Positions 9,111-18,873 of a DNA stretch of 64,000 nt are shown one piece after another (position 1 is the stretch's first letter; the number at the start of each line of letters is the position of its first letter). The stretch is from Paraglaciecola mesophila. Its GTDB lineage: Bacteria > Pseudomonadota > Gammaproteobacteria > Enterobacterales > Alteromonadaceae. Made by a program: the position numbers and the translations under genes. The notes below the pieces were generated by a model. It saw nothing but the letters and a program-made list of their open reading frames with translations, was not told the DNA's origin and made no database searches. The stretch is from contig NZ_CP047656.1 of NCBI RefSeq assembly GCF_009906955.1, forward strand, positions 682,001-746,000, in the 5' to 3' direction.

Positions 9111-9947
9111 ATGAGTAGATCTACGAACACCTTAGTAAAATATGTAAAAGGCTTGATGTATGCAGTAGCTTCCACATTTATAATCAGCTCCCCCGCCCAT
9201 GTAAGTTACGCTTCAATCGTGACGTCAGGATGTGTTAATAACAACAGCTGTACGCTACAGGAATTAGTCGACGGCGGCAGTATAAATATTGACGATATTG
9301 TATTTAACAATTGGCAAGAAATAGAAAATTTTTTGTATGAGTTAGACGCGAACGATGACGAAGTAGAAGACTTTATTAATCTATCTGACATATTTGTATT
9401 TGGCATCGACGCGGTAGCGACCGCCAACCCAAATGAATACATTTTGGGATTGCAATTTAGCTCTGAAATCGCGTGGACCTTGCCCCAACAAAGTAACGAT
9501 ATTCAAGAAGCCGAATTAGAGCTTGATGTCGACTACGATGTAACGGCATCAAATGGCGCATTGATCACCGCTGCCGAATTATTGCTCGGCAATAGAGTCC
9601 TTGAATCTGACGACGCTTTCGTTGAAGTCAATCTAGATTCAAGCGCTGGGCTTAATTTACAAGTGTATGACGAATTTATCGCACCGGATTTTGATGCCGT
9701 GGAATCAGACAGTGACACGTTTGCCACCGGACTTACAGATCTTACGCTCACCTCCAATGTGCAAGCGGGCACTTTTGAGTCAGGTAGTCTGTCGCTATTT
9801 GATTTTAGTCTCAATTTAACCGTTCAAGCACTACCGACTGATCCCGAGCCCGAGCCTGTTCCTACACCAGGGAACTTTCTATTCATGGTCTTAGGCATCT
9901 CACTACTCGCGTTTAACAAAAAACGAAAGCCTACCTCAAATTCTTAA
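9111..9947 (+). CDS. Exported protein with a PEP-CTERM-like C-terminal sorting signal
   Basis: 278 aa. It has an N-terminal signal peptide (hydrophobic about 14-33), a central acidic, beta-rich region without recognised domain, a Pro-Glu spacer (DPEPEPVPTPG), a hydrophobic helix (FLFMVLGISLLAF) and a basic tail (NKKRK). That tripartite end matches the architecture of PEP-CTERM/exosortase sorting signals, though the motif is PTPG rather than PEP. The product should be anchored and processed at the cell surface if an exosortase is present in the genome. It precedes three exported collar proteins. A stem-loop at 9954-9983 follows. Its biochemical role is unknown. Confidence 0.6.
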   Translation: MSRSTNTLVKYVKGLMYAVASTFIISSPAHVSYASIVTSGCVNNNSCTLQELVDGGSINIDDIVFNNWQEIENFLYELDANDDEVEDFINLSDIFVFGIDAVATANPNEYILGLQFSSEIAWTLPQQSNDIQEAELELDVDYDVTASNGALITAAELLLGNRVLESDDAFVEVNLDSSAGLNLQVYDEFIAPDFDAVESDSDTFATGLTDLTLTSNVQAGTFESGSLSLFDFSLNLTVQALPTDPEPEPVPTPGNFLFMVLGISLLAFNKKRKPTSNS

Positions 9948-9953
9948 TGTACA

Positions 9954-9983
9954 ACGGCGGCCTTACCTTTATTTGACCGCCGT
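9954..9983. terminator. Stem-loop after the PEP-CTERM-like gene
   Basis: ACGGCGG (9954-9960) pairs with CCGCCGT (9977-9983) around a 16-base loop. No T-run follows on the plus strand, so it may stabilise or attenuate the transcript rather than terminate it. Confidence 0.4.
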
Positions 9984-10076
9984 GATCCACACCTCAGCAG
10001 ATTTGCTCAAATCATATGTAGACGATTTTGAACTGACGTAGCTGCCTGTCAAAACATACATTTAAAAGGACAACCC

Positions 10077-10730
10077 ATGTCTAAAAAACGAAACAGAAAC
10101 TTGGGCGCATGTGTTTTAGGCGGAATGGTATTATCCGCGAGCCTGCACCTACCCAAAGTACACGCTAGTGTAAATCCTTACATTGGCGACATCATGCTAT
10201 TTGCTGGTAATTTTTGCCCCAGAGGCTGGGCCAACGCAGATGGACAGCTATTACCTATTAACAGTAATGATGCGTTATTTTCACTTTATGGCACAACGTA
10301 TGGTGGAGATGGTCGCACGACATTTGCCTTACCTGATTTAAGAAACCGTGTCCCGGTGGGTTCAGGCCAGGGCTCTGGATTGACTACAAGAAATCTCGGT
10401 CAAAAAGGAGGGAGTTATTCTCTTACCTTAACTGCAAATAATTTAGCTGGGCATAGCCACACAGCTACCACCACGAGCAACATTATGAGCAGTGATTTAC
10501 CCGGTACAACCTCTGACCCAGTTGGTACCGTTATGGCAAACGATGGAGGAGACGACGTGTATATCACTAATGAAACTCCTGATGCGACCATGGCGACATC
10601 AGCTATTACCTCGCAGACCACTATAGAGCCATCACTTGGTAATTCATCCATCACGGTCGATGCTCAACAACCCTATACCACCATTCGCTATTGTGTCGCG
10701 CTATTGGGCATATTCCCATCAAGACCTTAA
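10077..10730 (+). CDS. Exported phage tail-collar (MdpB-like) protein, paralogue 1
   Basis: 217 aa. A signal peptide (about 1-30, ending KVHAS) precedes a tail-collar domain of the microcystin-dependent protein family: NPYIGDIMLFAG, CPRGWANADGQLLPI, YGGDGRTTFALPDLRNRVP, and a C-terminal PSRP. The mature protein contains only two cysteines, one in NFCPRGW and one in IRYCVAL. Members of this family are usually cytoplasmic or phage structural; here the signal peptide says exported. First of three tandem paralogues with AAAGGA before the ATG. Structural or adhesive fibre function is possible but unproven; no other phage genes are present. Confidence 0.75.
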   Translation: MSKKRNRNLGACVLGGMVLSASLHLPKVHASVNPYIGDIMLFAGNFCPRGWANADGQLLPINSNDALFSLYGTTYGGDGRTTFALPDLRNRVPVGSGQGSGLTTRNLGQKGGSYSLTLTANNLAGHSHTATTTSNIMSSDLPGTTSDPVGTVMANDGGDDVYITNETPDATMATSAITSQTTIEPSLGNSSITVDAQQPYTTIRYCVALLGIFPSRP

Positions 10731-10755
10731 CAGGGCTGCCAAAGAGGACTGTAAA

Positions 10756-11397
10756 ATGACAATTAATCAAAATATATACAAGGTTTCACTTGGGTTAACC
10801 ACCGCGGTGGCGATTAATATGAGTGTTGCAACCAACGTAATGGCGAATGAACCATTTATAGCTGAAATTCGTCAGTTCCCTTACACCTTTTGCCCCCGCG
10901 GCTGGGCCGATGCAAACGGCCAGCTGTTGCCAATCTCACAATACACCGCCCTTTTTTCACTTATCGGTACCATATATGGCGGAGATGGTCGAACAACTAT
11001 GGGGCTTCCTAATTTGCAGGGTCGAGTGGTAAAACACACAGGCAATGGTCCTGGCATTGGTCGCACGGCACAAGGGCAAACGGGTGGAGCAGAAACATTC
11101 ACCTTAAATGCGCTACCCAGCCATAGTCACACTGCCAGTACCGAAACTATAGTCAATGTTTCTACTGCTGATGGCAATTCACCATCACCTGATGGGACGC
11201 ATTTTGCTGATGATGGACGAGACCGAATTTACAATGCTGAAGCCCCAGATGTACAGCTAAGCGAGCATGCAGTGGCATCCGTGACGCAATTAAGTGCCAC
11301 AGGAAGTAATTCACCCGCCCCGATTAACAGAGCACAGCCTAATATCGCAATGCGTTACTGCATCGCCTTAGTCGGCTTGTACCCAAGCAGAAGCTAA
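10756..11397 (+). CDS. Exported phage tail-collar (MdpB-like) protein, paralogue 2
   Basis: 213 aa from the ATG at 10756, preceded by AGAGGAC; an upstream in-frame extension to 10636 overlaps paralogue 1 and is rejected. A signal peptide (about 1-30, ending NVMANE) is followed by the collar motifs CPRGWADANGQLLPI and YGGDGRTTMGLPNLQGRV and the C-terminal PSRS. The same cysteine pair occurs (TFCPRGW, MRYCIAL). It lies 25 bp after paralogue 1 and 9 bp before paralogue 3, so the three are probably co-transcribed. Function unknown. Confidence 0.75.
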   Translation: MTINQNIYKVSLGLTTAVAINMSVATNVMANEPFIAEIRQFPYTFCPRGWADANGQLLPISQYTALFSLIGTIYGGDGRTTMGLPNLQGRVVKHTGNGPGIGRTAQGQTGGAETFTLNALPSHSHTASTETIVNVSTADGNSPSPDGTHFADDGRDRIYNAEAPDVQLSEHAVASVTQLSATGSNSPAPINRAQPNIAMRYCIALVGLYPSRS

Positions 11398-11406
11398 GGA
11401 AAAATT

Positions 11407-12048
11407 ATGAACAGTTATATACAAGCAAGCTCCAAACGAATTGCCGCCGTTAGCCTGATGACCTTAGCTGCTGTGGTGACTATGTTGTGGCCAAACAAAA
11501 GTCAGGCAAATGCTGATCCCATGCTAGGCGAAGTCCAATACGTTGGGTTTACTTTTTGCCCTCGAGGATGGACACAAGCTAATGGACAACTTTTACCAAT
11601 AAACCAGTATCAAGCCCTTTACTCCCTCCTTGGCACTAACTACGGTGGTGATGGTAGAACGTCATTTGGTCTACCTGATTATCGGGGGCGAACACCAATT
11701 GGATTAACTGGTGGCAACATTAATTTGGGTCAAAAAGGGGGTAGTGAAAGCATCACGCTGATCACAGACAATCTGCCAACCCATACTCATTTTGCAACAA
11801 CAGTATCCACCTTGCATGCTTCTAGCGCACGTGGACGACTAGCTTCACCTGATATGGCTGTATTAGCAGATGATGGGGCCGATCGGGTATATAACAATGA
11901 GGCACCCGATGTCTCAATGGCTGACGATGCACTCACCTCGACCACCTCTATTGGCCCTGCAGGAAATCACCTAATCAACAATATGCAGCCTTACCAAGTG
12001 TTGACTGCATGTATTGCGTTGCAAGGACTATTTCCCTCTAGGAATTAG
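11407..12048 (+). CDS. Exported phage tail-collar (MdpB-like) protein, paralogue 3
   Basis: 213 aa with an N-terminal signal segment (about 12-35, ending SQANA) and the collar motifs CPRGWTQANGQLLPI, YGGDGRTSFGLPDYRGR and a C-terminal ALQGLFPSRN. Its cysteine pair is in TFCPRGW and LTACIAL. The downstream half differs most from its neighbours, as expected for diverged tandem duplicates. AAGGAAAAA precedes the ATG. A strong bidirectional terminator at 12079-12112 closes the cluster. Confidence 0.75.
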   Translation: MNSYIQASSKRIAAVSLMTLAAVVTMLWPNKSQANADPMLGEVQYVGFTFCPRGWTQANGQLLPINQYQALYSLLGTNYGGDGRTSFGLPDYRGRTPIGLTGGNINLGQKGGSESITLITDNLPTHTHFATTVSTLHASSARGRLASPDMAVLADDGADRVYNNEAPDVSMADDALTSTTSIGPAGNHLINNMQPYQVLTACIALQGLFPSRN

Positions 12049-12078
12049 TTTCAATACTAGTATGGTTCCAAAGAGATA

Positions 12079-12112
12079 AGGCCAGATACCACGAACCATG
12101 GGTATCTGGCCT
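12079..12112. terminator. Bidirectional terminator between collar cluster and katG
   Basis: AGGCCAGATACC (12079-12090) pairs perfectly with GGTATCTGGCCT (12101-12112), a 12-bp stem with a 10-base loop, between convergent genes. Confidence 0.75.
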
Positions 12113-12146
12113 TCACATTTTCGGCCTGCTTCAGGCTTAAGTCATA

Positions 12147-14411
12147 TTACCGTAAATCAAAGCGATCTAAGGTCATGACTTTAGTCCACGCTTTAACAAA
12201 ATCATCCACAAATTGTTGATGAGCATCATCAGATGCATACACCTCAGCGACTGCTCTTAGCTCTGAATTAGAGCCAAATATCAAGTCCACTGAGGAGGCG
12301 GACCAACGTTGTTTGTTGCTTTTGCGATCTATTCCTATATAGAGATCTTGTTTGTCTTTCGCCTTTTCCCAGCGCGTTGACATGTCGAGTAAATTAACAA
12401 AAAAATCGTTATTTAAGGTTCCGGGATTATCTGTCAGTACGCCCCTATCACTACCATCGGCATTGGTATTCATAACCCTTAAACCAGCCATTAATACGCT
12501 CATTTCAGGAACGGACAAATCTAGGGTATTTGCTTTGTCCACCAACATCTCAACCGGTGATAAGGTATTTCCCTGAGCGTAGTAGTTTCTAAATCCATCT
12601 GCTTTTGGCTCCAGTACTGCGAATGATCCCACTTCTGTTTGAGCCTGGGTTGCATCGCTGCGCCCGGGTATAAAGGGTACTTCAACGTCGAAGTCATTTT
12701 TACTCGCGGCGTGTTCAATGGCCGCTGCACCGCCAAGCACAATTAGATCCGCTAACGATACTTGTTTATTACCGCTTTGCCCGTCATTGAAGTCTTTTTT
12801 CACCTTGTTGAGGAACGTTAAAACCGTGTTCAATTCGTCCGGATCATTAACTTCCCAGTCCTTTTGTGGGGTAAGTTGAATACGAGCGCCGTTCGCACCC
12901 CCGCGCATATCTGTCGCTCTGAAACTGGCCGCAGCCGCCCATGCTGTTTTGACTAATTGAGCAGGCGTAACATCGCCATCCAGTAATTTCGTCTTTAGGT
13001 GTTGGATGTCACGTTTATCAATTAACGCATAGTCCACGCTAGGAATAGGGTCTTGCCATAAGAAGTCGTCCGTTGGGGCTTCATCACCTACGTAACGCGC
13101 GCGAGGGCCCATATCTCTATGGGTTAATTTAAACCATGCTTTAGAAAACGCTAACTCAAATTCCTTAGGATTCGCATGAAAGCGCTCAGCGATTTTTCTG
13201 TACTGAGGATCCTCTTTCAGCGCTAAATCGGTCGTAAACATAATGGGCGCATGGCGCTTGGATTTGACATGTGCATCAGGCACCAAATTCGCACCCGCAT
13301 TACCTTTAGGGATCCACTGAGTCGCTCCCGCGGGGCTTTGGGTTTTAACCCATTCAAACCCAAATAGATTATCTAAATATTGCATGGTCCATTGAGTTGG
13401 GCTGACAGACCAAGCCCCTTCCAAGCCGCTAGTAATGGTGTCTTCTGCATTGCCTTTTCCGCACTTGTTTTTCCAGCCTAAACCTTGCTCTTCTATTGCT
13501 GCTCCTGCTGGCGCAGGATCTAAGCATTCATCTGGTTTGTGCGCACCGTGGGCTTTCCCAAACGTGTGGCCCCCAGCGATGAGTGCCACCGTTTCTTCGT
13601 CATTCATGGCCATGCGTGCGAACACATCACGAATATCGGCAGCCGCTGAAATAGGGTCGTGATTACCATTTGGCCCCTCAGGATTAACGTAAATTAGGCC
13701 CATTTGCACAGCAGCCAGAGGCTCCTCTAATTTTCGCTCACCAGAATAACGCTCATTCCCCCCTAACCATTCTTTTTCTGGCCCCCAGTACACCAAATCT
13801 GGTTCAAAGTCGTCTTCTCGACCGCCGGCGAATCCATAAATAGTAAAGCCCATAGACTCCATCGCTACATTTCCGGTTAGCACCATCAAATCAGCCCAGG
13901 ACAAACTGCGACCGTATTTTTGTTTAATTGGCCACAGCAAACGCCTTGCTTTATCAAGACTAACATTGTCCGGCCAGCTATTGAGTGGCTCGAACCGCTG
14001 TTGGCCACCTGCCCCGCCCCCGCGTCCATCTGACATGCGATAGGTACCAGTACTGTGCCACGCCATTCGCACAAAGAACGGTCCGTAATGGCCATAGTCT
14101 GCTGGCCACCAATCTTGGGATGAGGTTAATAGTGCTTTAATATCGCTTTTCACAATCGCCAAATCTAACGTTTTAAATGCGTCTGCATAATTAAAGTCTC
14201 CGCCCAAGGGGTTCGATTTCGCATCATTCTGCCTAAGCGGCTGCAAGTTCAGTTGCTCTGGCCACCAGAATGTATTGGTCTTAGGCATACCATCGGCTAG
14301 CGCACTCTGGCTGATGCACAATGAGGCTATTGCCAAAGATACGGCGCTAAGAAGGCGATTTGAGGTTTTTCTAGCAATGCAGTTTGAACGTTTATTTACT
14401 CTAGGTAACAT
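12147..14411 (-). CDS. katG: Catalase-peroxidase, exported form
   Basis: 754 aa from the ATG at 14411, which has AAAGGACA before it; a TTG eight codons upstream is less likely. The N-terminal half has the distal haem motif [12 protein letters not shown] and the proximal histidine in [12 protein letters not shown]; the C-terminal half is the usual degenerate duplicate. [10 protein letters not shown] supplies the tyrosine of the catalase cross-link. A clear signal peptide (hydrophobic about 18-34, ending QSALADG) puts it in the periplasm, as in KatP-type enzymes. It removes hydrogen peroxide. No OxyR gene is adjacent. Confidence 0.95.
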   Translation of the reverse strand: MLPRVNKRSNCIARKTSNRLLSAVSLAIASLCISQSALADGMPKTNTFWWPEQLNLQPLRQNDAKSNPLGGDFNYADAFKTLDLAIVKSDIKALLTSSQDWWPADYGHYGPFFVRMAWHSTGTYRMSDGRGGGAGGQQRFEPLNSWPDNVSLDKARRLLWPIKQKYGRSLSWADLMVLTGNVAMESMGFTIYGFAGGREDDFEPDLVYWGPEKEWLGGNERYSGERKLEEPLAAVQMGLIYVNPEGPNGNHDPISAAADIRDVFARMAMNDEETVALIAGGHTFGKAHGAHKPDECLDPAPAGAAIEEQGLGWKNKCGKGNAEDTITSGLEGAWSVSPTQWTMQYLDNLFGFEWVKTQSPAGATQWIPKGNAGANLVPDAHVKSKRHAPIMFTTDLALKEDPQYRKIAERFHANPKEFELAFSKAWFKLTHRDMGPRARYVGDEAPTDDFLWQDPIPSVDYALIDKRDIQHLKTKLLDGDVTPAQLVKTAWAAAASFRATDMRGGANGARIQLTPQKDWEVNDPDELNTVLTFLNKVKKDFNDGQSGNKQVSLADLIVLGGAAAIEHAASKNDFDVEVPFIPGRSDATQAQTEVGSFAVLEPKADGFRNYYAQGNTLSPVEMLVDKANTLDLSVPEMSVLMAGLRVMNTNADGSDRGVLTDNPGTLNNDFFVNLLDMSTRWEKAKDKQDLYIGIDRKSNKQRWSASSVDLIFGSNSELRAVAEVYASDDAHQQFVDDFVKAWTKVMTLDRFDLR

Positions 14412-14639
14412 GCTGATGTCCTTTAGATTAGTCAATTTGCTTAATGACTATAGGAGTCAACGTAAATTTATTGCAGACGGAAAAACAGATTGCTTCAATC
14501 TAAAATGTTAATCAATTGTGAATTAAATGTAATATGTGCAAGGGGGAGTAATCCACCAAAAATAGTCTCAAAATATCGCATTGCGTTAAACCGGCGTATA
14601 CGTAATCATATCGACCATTCATATAAAAAGAGTTAAAAA

Positions 14640-14810
14640 ATGTCTGCCGTTACCCTTAACTTCACCTTAGAAAAAGAAACTAAAAACAGCGTTCGTTATA
14701 AAGAAGTGCCAGAAGAAGGCAAAGCCCCAGTGTTAGGCTCAGTCTATGTACAAAAATGGTACGCAGGCTCATCGAAAAACATTACCATCACGGTAGAGAA
14801 AAAAGACTAA
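14640..14810 (+). CDS. Small conserved-looking protein of unknown function (56 aa)
   Basis: ATG at 14640 to TAA at 14808-14810, 56 residues, beginning MSAVTLNFTLEKETKNS and ending ITVEKKD. Its alternating hydrophobic/polar pattern suggests a small beta-sheet protein, cytoplasmic since there is no signal or membrane segment. The composition is that of a real protein and it fills the gap between katG and the LRR-kinase. The ribosome binding site is weak (AAAAAGAG). Family and function are not recognised. Confidence 0.6.
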   Translation: MSAVTLNFTLEKETKNSVRYKEVPEEGKAPVLGSVYVQKWYAGSSKNITITVEKKD

Positions 14811-14836
14811 TTCACCTATCAGGCAAGCGACAAACG

Positions 14837-16024
14837 CTAGCCCGCTTTCAAACTTTGGATGTCTTCTATAAAGTAATTTAACGCTCTAGCTTCAATTAGC
14901 TTGATCTTGTTTTGTTGTGACTCGCTTAACATGTGGTACATGCTGGCGGCGCCGAAATCACCAAAGATAATGTTACCCTCATCGTCAACCAAGGTGTTAT
15001 GGGCGTACAAATCGCCGTGACAGACTTGATTTCCATGTAGGTGCGAATACACCTCTTGCATCTGAGATATGATTTTATCAATGTGTCGTGGCGACAGTGA
15101 AAATCCTTCAGGGAAGGTATCCCGGGTGCAACTTTTTAGTGAGGGCGGCAATCCAAGGTTATGATAGTGTGGAGGAATTAACGCCAACACTAAAGCCAAA
15201 CATTCTGGCTCAGTGACTTGAGCCAAGGGCTTTACTAAATTGGTATGTTGACCCACTTTTAAACACACCTGAAGTTCGTCTTTTGGGTAACCGTCACTGG
15301 TGACCTCTCCTTTAAACACCTTTACTGCGACTTCTTCGGGAAAATCAGTTGACGCAACCCAAGTTGCTTTTGAAATGACGCCAGATGCCCCTTGTCCCAA
15401 CACGTTATGCAATTGGTAACTTGTAGATGATACATGAGGCACTGTGTCGATATGTAAATCTGCCGCAGAAAATGGGTTTCCCGCAAACGCAAACCAGGCC
15501 AATTTAGGTAAATCCAATAGTTGCTCTGGGCACTTGGCTAAATCATTCGCCGAAATCCGCAGTAACTCGAGATTGTGCAATTGGCTCATGTTCTCGGGTA
15601 ATGTTTTCAGTTTGTTCCCTGCAAGCGCTAACTTTTGCATTCGAGGGCATTCACCTAACGTATTTGGCAATGATTCAATTTGATTGTCAGTTAAAATCAG
15701 CCAACGAAGTTTTTTGGGCAGTGAGTTCTCGGGAACATATTTAATGTTGTTGGCTTTAAAACCAATCATCTCAAGATTTTCACAAGCACCTAACACCTCA
15801 GGTAAAACTTCAAACCGGTTATTCGACGCAAAGATAATTTTAAGCTTTTTAAGCTTGGCGAGTGCTTTAGGTAATGAGCTTAATTTATTATTTGATAAAT
15901 CAAGTACCTCCAACGTATCTGCTAAGGTCAAAATCGCTGAGGGAAATTCCGTGAGATTTTCAGACAAGGTAAGTTTTGATAGGCCAGCCAGCTGACCACT
16001 TTTGAGCTGCTTAAGTGTGTGCAA
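14837..16024 (-). CDS. Leucine-rich-repeat / protein-kinase fusion
   Basis: 395 aa. Residues about 15-190 are LRRs of about 23 residues (LEVLDLSNNKLSSLPKAL, LRWLILTDNQIESLPNTL). A kinase domain follows: glycine loop LGQGASGVISKA, lysine in VAVKVF, catalytic HGDLYAHN and DFG-equivalent FGDFGAAS. All key catalytic residues are present, so it should be active, phosphorylating Ser/Thr/Tyr or small molecules. The kinase lobe is short (about 195 aa). There is no signal peptide or membrane segment, so it is cytoplasmic, with the LRRs probably sensing a partner. Alone in its transcription unit; substrate unknown. Confidence 0.85.
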   Translation of the reverse strand: MHTLKQLKSGQLAGLSKLTLSENLTEFPSAILTLADTLEVLDLSNNKLSSLPKALAKLKKLKIIFASNNRFEVLPEVLGACENLEMIGFKANNIKYVPENSLPKKLRWLILTDNQIESLPNTLGECPRMQKLALAGNKLKTLPENMSQLHNLELLRISANDLAKCPEQLLDLPKLAWFAFAGNPFSAADLHIDTVPHVSSTSYQLHNVLGQGASGVISKATWVASTDFPEEVAVKVFKGEVTSDGYPKDELQVCLKVGQHTNLVKPLAQVTEPECLALVLALIPPHYHNLGLPPSLKSCTRDTFPEGFSLSPRHIDKIISQMQEVYSHLHGNQVCHGDLYAHNTLVDDEGNIIFGDFGAASMYHMLSESQQNKIKLIEARALNYFIEDIQSLKAG

Positions 16025-16170
16025 TGTGAGAAACCCGATATAAAAAGTAAAGAGGCCTTACCTCGATTAACGCGGCGCTAGCCTACTGAAAACAAGACGA
16101 AAAAGATAGTTCCACTTTGAGGACAAACGTCAATTGAGGCTCATTAAAAAACAGCGCGGCTCGGCTGTAC

Positions 16171-16794
16171 TTACTCTAAGGGTGATATAACATAAACTAA
16201 TTCGCCCTGCTCCCTATTCATCACAACAACCTCTTGTAGCAACCATTGACCGGCTAAGTCAGTTGCATATACATACACCTCAGCTGAGGATTTATCGCCT
16301 TCAATGGAATAGTTCAAATTAGCCTTGCCACCTTCACCTGAATAGGTAATTTCACCTAACACAAAAAAGCCTGGCTCAGGGTTTTTACCGACCATAGAGA
16401 TAACTTGCGGATGTTTTTTTACAGCCGTAACAGATAAATGGTACGCCTCCCCTTTCATCATGCTCATCAGTGACACAAATAACAAAGGGAAGATAACAAA
16501 AACAAGCACTAAAGCCGCATTACGCCACTTTTTCTGAGTGGCTTTAAAGTGGGCGACATCACGCCACATACGGTTTTGCCATGCCCACTCATTTCCCTTC
16601 GCCCCTAATACAAACATCATCACCAAGTTGACCCCGGGCACAAACATCAGCAAAGCAATAAACGTGCTGTTGCCGATACCCCAAATCCAATTTAGTAAAA
16701 AAGCCCCCCAGTTCCACCCTTTGATTTCTTCAGGCACCGTTGACGCTTTACCCATGCCTGACGTGTATGCTTGATCCATGTGCTTATGTTCCAT
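16171..16794 (-). CDS. Membrane protein with a Coa1-like (cytochrome oxidase assembly) C-terminal domain
   Basis: 207 aa. The N-terminal half contains a motif common in small bacterial membrane proteins (EEIKGWNWGAFLLNWIWG), two or three membrane segments (about 30-65 and 90-112) and then a soluble domain ending with GGKANLNYSIEGDKSSAEVYVYA, which resembles the Coa1 family. In bacteria the role of such proteins is not settled. Cytochrome oxidase genes are not nearby. An in-frame ATG five codons downstream is an alternative start. Confidence 0.6.
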   Translation of the reverse strand: MEHKHMDQAYTSGMGKASTVPEEIKGWNWGAFLLNWIWGIGNSTFIALLMFVPGVNLVMMFVLGAKGNEWAWQNRMWRDVAHFKATQKKWRNAALVLVFVIFPLLFVSLMSMMKGEAYHLSVTAVKKHPQVISMVGKNPEPGFFVLGEITYSGEGGKANLNYSIEGDKSSAEVYVYATDLAGQWLLQEVVVMNREQGELVYVISPLE

Positions 16795-17010
16795 TTCCTA
16801 TCGTGTTCCCTTTTTCTTGCGACTAACAGCAGTTAGCTGTGGGTAAGCGCTTTTCTACAAAGCGTAAGATACTAAAAATACCATCGCTCTTTGACGAATA
16901 GTAGCCCGTGTTTCATTCAATAAAATTTCACACTTACACATCTACCTACTGATAGATATAGCAATAAAATATTGCTATAGTCACGATATTAAAAAATAAA
17001 GGGCTTAAAC

Positions 17011-18228
17011 GTGGAACAGACAAAAGTCATTATTATTGGTGGTGGTTTATCAGGCTTGTATACAGCGACCAAGCTTGAGGCTTTGCGTATACCTTACGTT
17101 TTGCTTGAAGCGAAAAGCCAGCTTGGGGGGCGTATTAGCGCAGTCCCCTCGACAGATATTGACCGCAATGCTGGTGATTTTACTGCTAATGTTACAATTA
17201 GCCATGACATGGGCCCAACTTGGATATTCCCACATCAACACAAAATTCAGACCTTGGTGCGAGAATTAGGGCTTGAATTGTTTGAGCAATACACAGCGGG
17301 AGATGTGCTTTTTCAGGCGCCTAGCAGTACGACGGCTAGACAAATTTCTGGTGCGGGCGCGATGCAATTGTTTCGTGTTAAAGGCGGTATGTACCAATTG
17401 ATCAACGCACTTAGTGCAGCATGTGATGAAACAGAATCTAAACATCAAATTAAACTGGACCACTGCGTGAGCAGTATTACGCGCAACGAAGAAAATGGAC
17501 TGTGGGCTATTTCAGGCCACCATACTAACCAAACTCAATCGAACGAACATAGCGCGCTTGAATATGTACAGCCTACAAATTTAGCTCACCCCCTACAGCG
17601 CTTTGATTACAGCGCGTCACACTTAGTACTCGCGTTACCGCCGCGTATTATACAGCGTGATTTGGCCGCAAAAATATGGGGTTCGACTTTACTTAATCAG
17701 CGCTTAAGTACAGTGCAAACATGGATGGGGGCCCAGGCAAAGTTTGTGGCCACCTACTCTAAGCCGTTTTGGCGTGACAAAGGTCTTTCTGGCCAAGCGT
17801 TTAGTCAAGTCGGCCCTATGATAGAAATGCATGATGCCAGCGCAACCGAAAATACCAGCTTTGGAATTTTTGGGTTCATTGGTGTTCCCGCAAGACAGCG
17901 CAATCAACTAGGTGAAAATCAGCTCAAACAAGCTTGCCTCGACCAACTCGCATTTTTCTATGGTGAAAATGCTTACAGTGTGACGGACTGTTATCTAAAA
18001 GATTGGGCAAATGATCCGTTTTGCGCTACCGAGCGAGACATTAATGAATCATCTAAGCACCCTGAATTCAATCAGCGAGGATTAGAAGACGAACTAAAAA
18101 CACGTAAATTGTATCTCGCTGGCAGTGAATTTTCCGTGCAGGACGCGGGCTATTTAGAGGGCGCGCTGCATGCGGCCGACAAAGTCGTTTCTGACATTAG
18201 TAAAGCACTGCGCACACCCCTTAATTAG
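17011..18228 (+). CDS. FAD-dependent amine oxidase / protoporphyrinogen-oxidase-like flavoprotein
   Basis: 405 aa with GTG start at 17011 preceded by AAAGGG. It has the dinucleotide-binding motif IIGGGLSGLYTA, the second FAD motif LGGRIS and the C-terminal FAD-contact region LYLAGSEFSVQDAGYLEGAL typical of the amine-oxidase superfamily (monoamine/polyamine oxidases). Cytoplasmic, as no signal peptide is present. It stands alone between divergent or unrelated genes, so the amine substrate cannot be told. Confidence 0.82.
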   Translation: MEQTKVIIIGGGLSGLYTATKLEALRIPYVLLEAKSQLGGRISAVPSTDIDRNAGDFTANVTISHDMGPTWIFPHQHKIQTLVRELGLELFEQYTAGDVLFQAPSSTTARQISGAGAMQLFRVKGGMYQLINALSAACDETESKHQIKLDHCVSSITRNEENGLWAISGHHTNQTQSNEHSALEYVQPTNLAHPLQRFDYSASHLVLALPPRIIQRDLAAKIWGSTLLNQRLSTVQTWMGAQAKFVATYSKPFWRDKGLSGQAFSQVGPMIEMHDASATENTSFGIFGFIGVPARQRNQLGENQLKQACLDQLAFFYGENAYSVTDCYLKDWANDPFCATERDINESSKHPEFNQRGLEDELKTRKLYLAGSEFSVQDAGYLEGALHAADKVVSDISKALRTPLN

Positions 18229-18370
18229 CCCTGATAGCGCAGGGAGTTGATAGCGCTGCGCAAAAAACGTTCCTTGTTTTGGTAAACCCTCATTATCTGG
18301 CTAAAAGCGAGCAGTTAAAGTTAAATGCACTAAATATTGGATGGAATAACATTCAAGCTTGTAAAAGCCA

Positions 18371-18529
18371 TTATTCGGTTTGTTCTGGCTCTTCGGCTTG
18401 TGCAGCCGCTTCAAGTTTTGCGCGCTCGGCCTTAGACACATAGCCTGATTTCTTTTTACCACTGTTTTTAGCGGCAACGGCCTTCACACGTTTTTTGTGG
18501 ATTTGAGTGAGCTTTTTCTTTCTATTCAT
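18371..18529 (-). CDS. DUF2986-family small basic protein (52 aa)
   Basis: A minus-strand ORF of 52 residues, starting MNRKKKLTQIHKKRVKA and containing GYVSKAERAKLEAAA. The very basic N-terminus, the Y-[IV]-S-K-A-E-R-A-K-L-E segment and the length match the DUF2986 family of marine gammaproteobacteria. The charge suggests nucleic-acid or ribosome binding, but the function is unknown. Confidence 0.75.
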   Translation of the reverse strand: MNRKKKLTQIHKKRVKAVAAKNSGKKKSGYVSKAERAKLEAAAQAEEPEQTE

Positions 18530-18873
18530 GTTTAATCTTTGTATTCGTCTAAGTGTTTATGATTTTCTGTTTAACGGCCAAAATGGTGTCGTCAAACATC
18601 AATTAAAGGGAGCAATTAACACGCGAAGCGCGCGATGTGAGTACATTGTACCTGATCAGTTGCGACCTGTTACCTTTCTTTCGTTATTGTCGTTTTTCTT
18701 TATATGACTGAAAACTTAGTTTTCTTTGTATATTTTTTCTTAGTTTCATTAAAGCAGCAGAAAAGCTGTTAGTATGCGCGCGTTAACAGCGTAACCAACA
18801 TTTAGCCCTCACGTTTTACACGTGTACTTAAATGTTAGCGCCATTTATTTCGCACATTTTTTACAGGTATACC
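18530..18873. other. Intergenic region upstream of yggL
   Basis: 344 bp holding the divergent promoters of the DUF2986 gene and yggL. AT-rich; an ORF of 66 codons (18507-18707) runs across the DUF2986 start and has no protein-like features. No structured RNA was recognised. Confidence 0.4.

Noticed and set aside
10636..10755. Upstream extension of the second collar gene
   Set aside because: It overlaps paralogue 1 in another frame; the ATG at 10756 has an RBS and begins a signal peptide.
10077..12048. Prophage remnant suggested by tail-collar domains
   Set aside because: All three proteins have signal peptides and no other phage gene, integrase or attachment site is nearby.
12147..14435. 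TTG start for katG at 14435
   Set aside because: The ATG at 14411 has a good Shine-Dalgarno and leaves a normal signal peptide.
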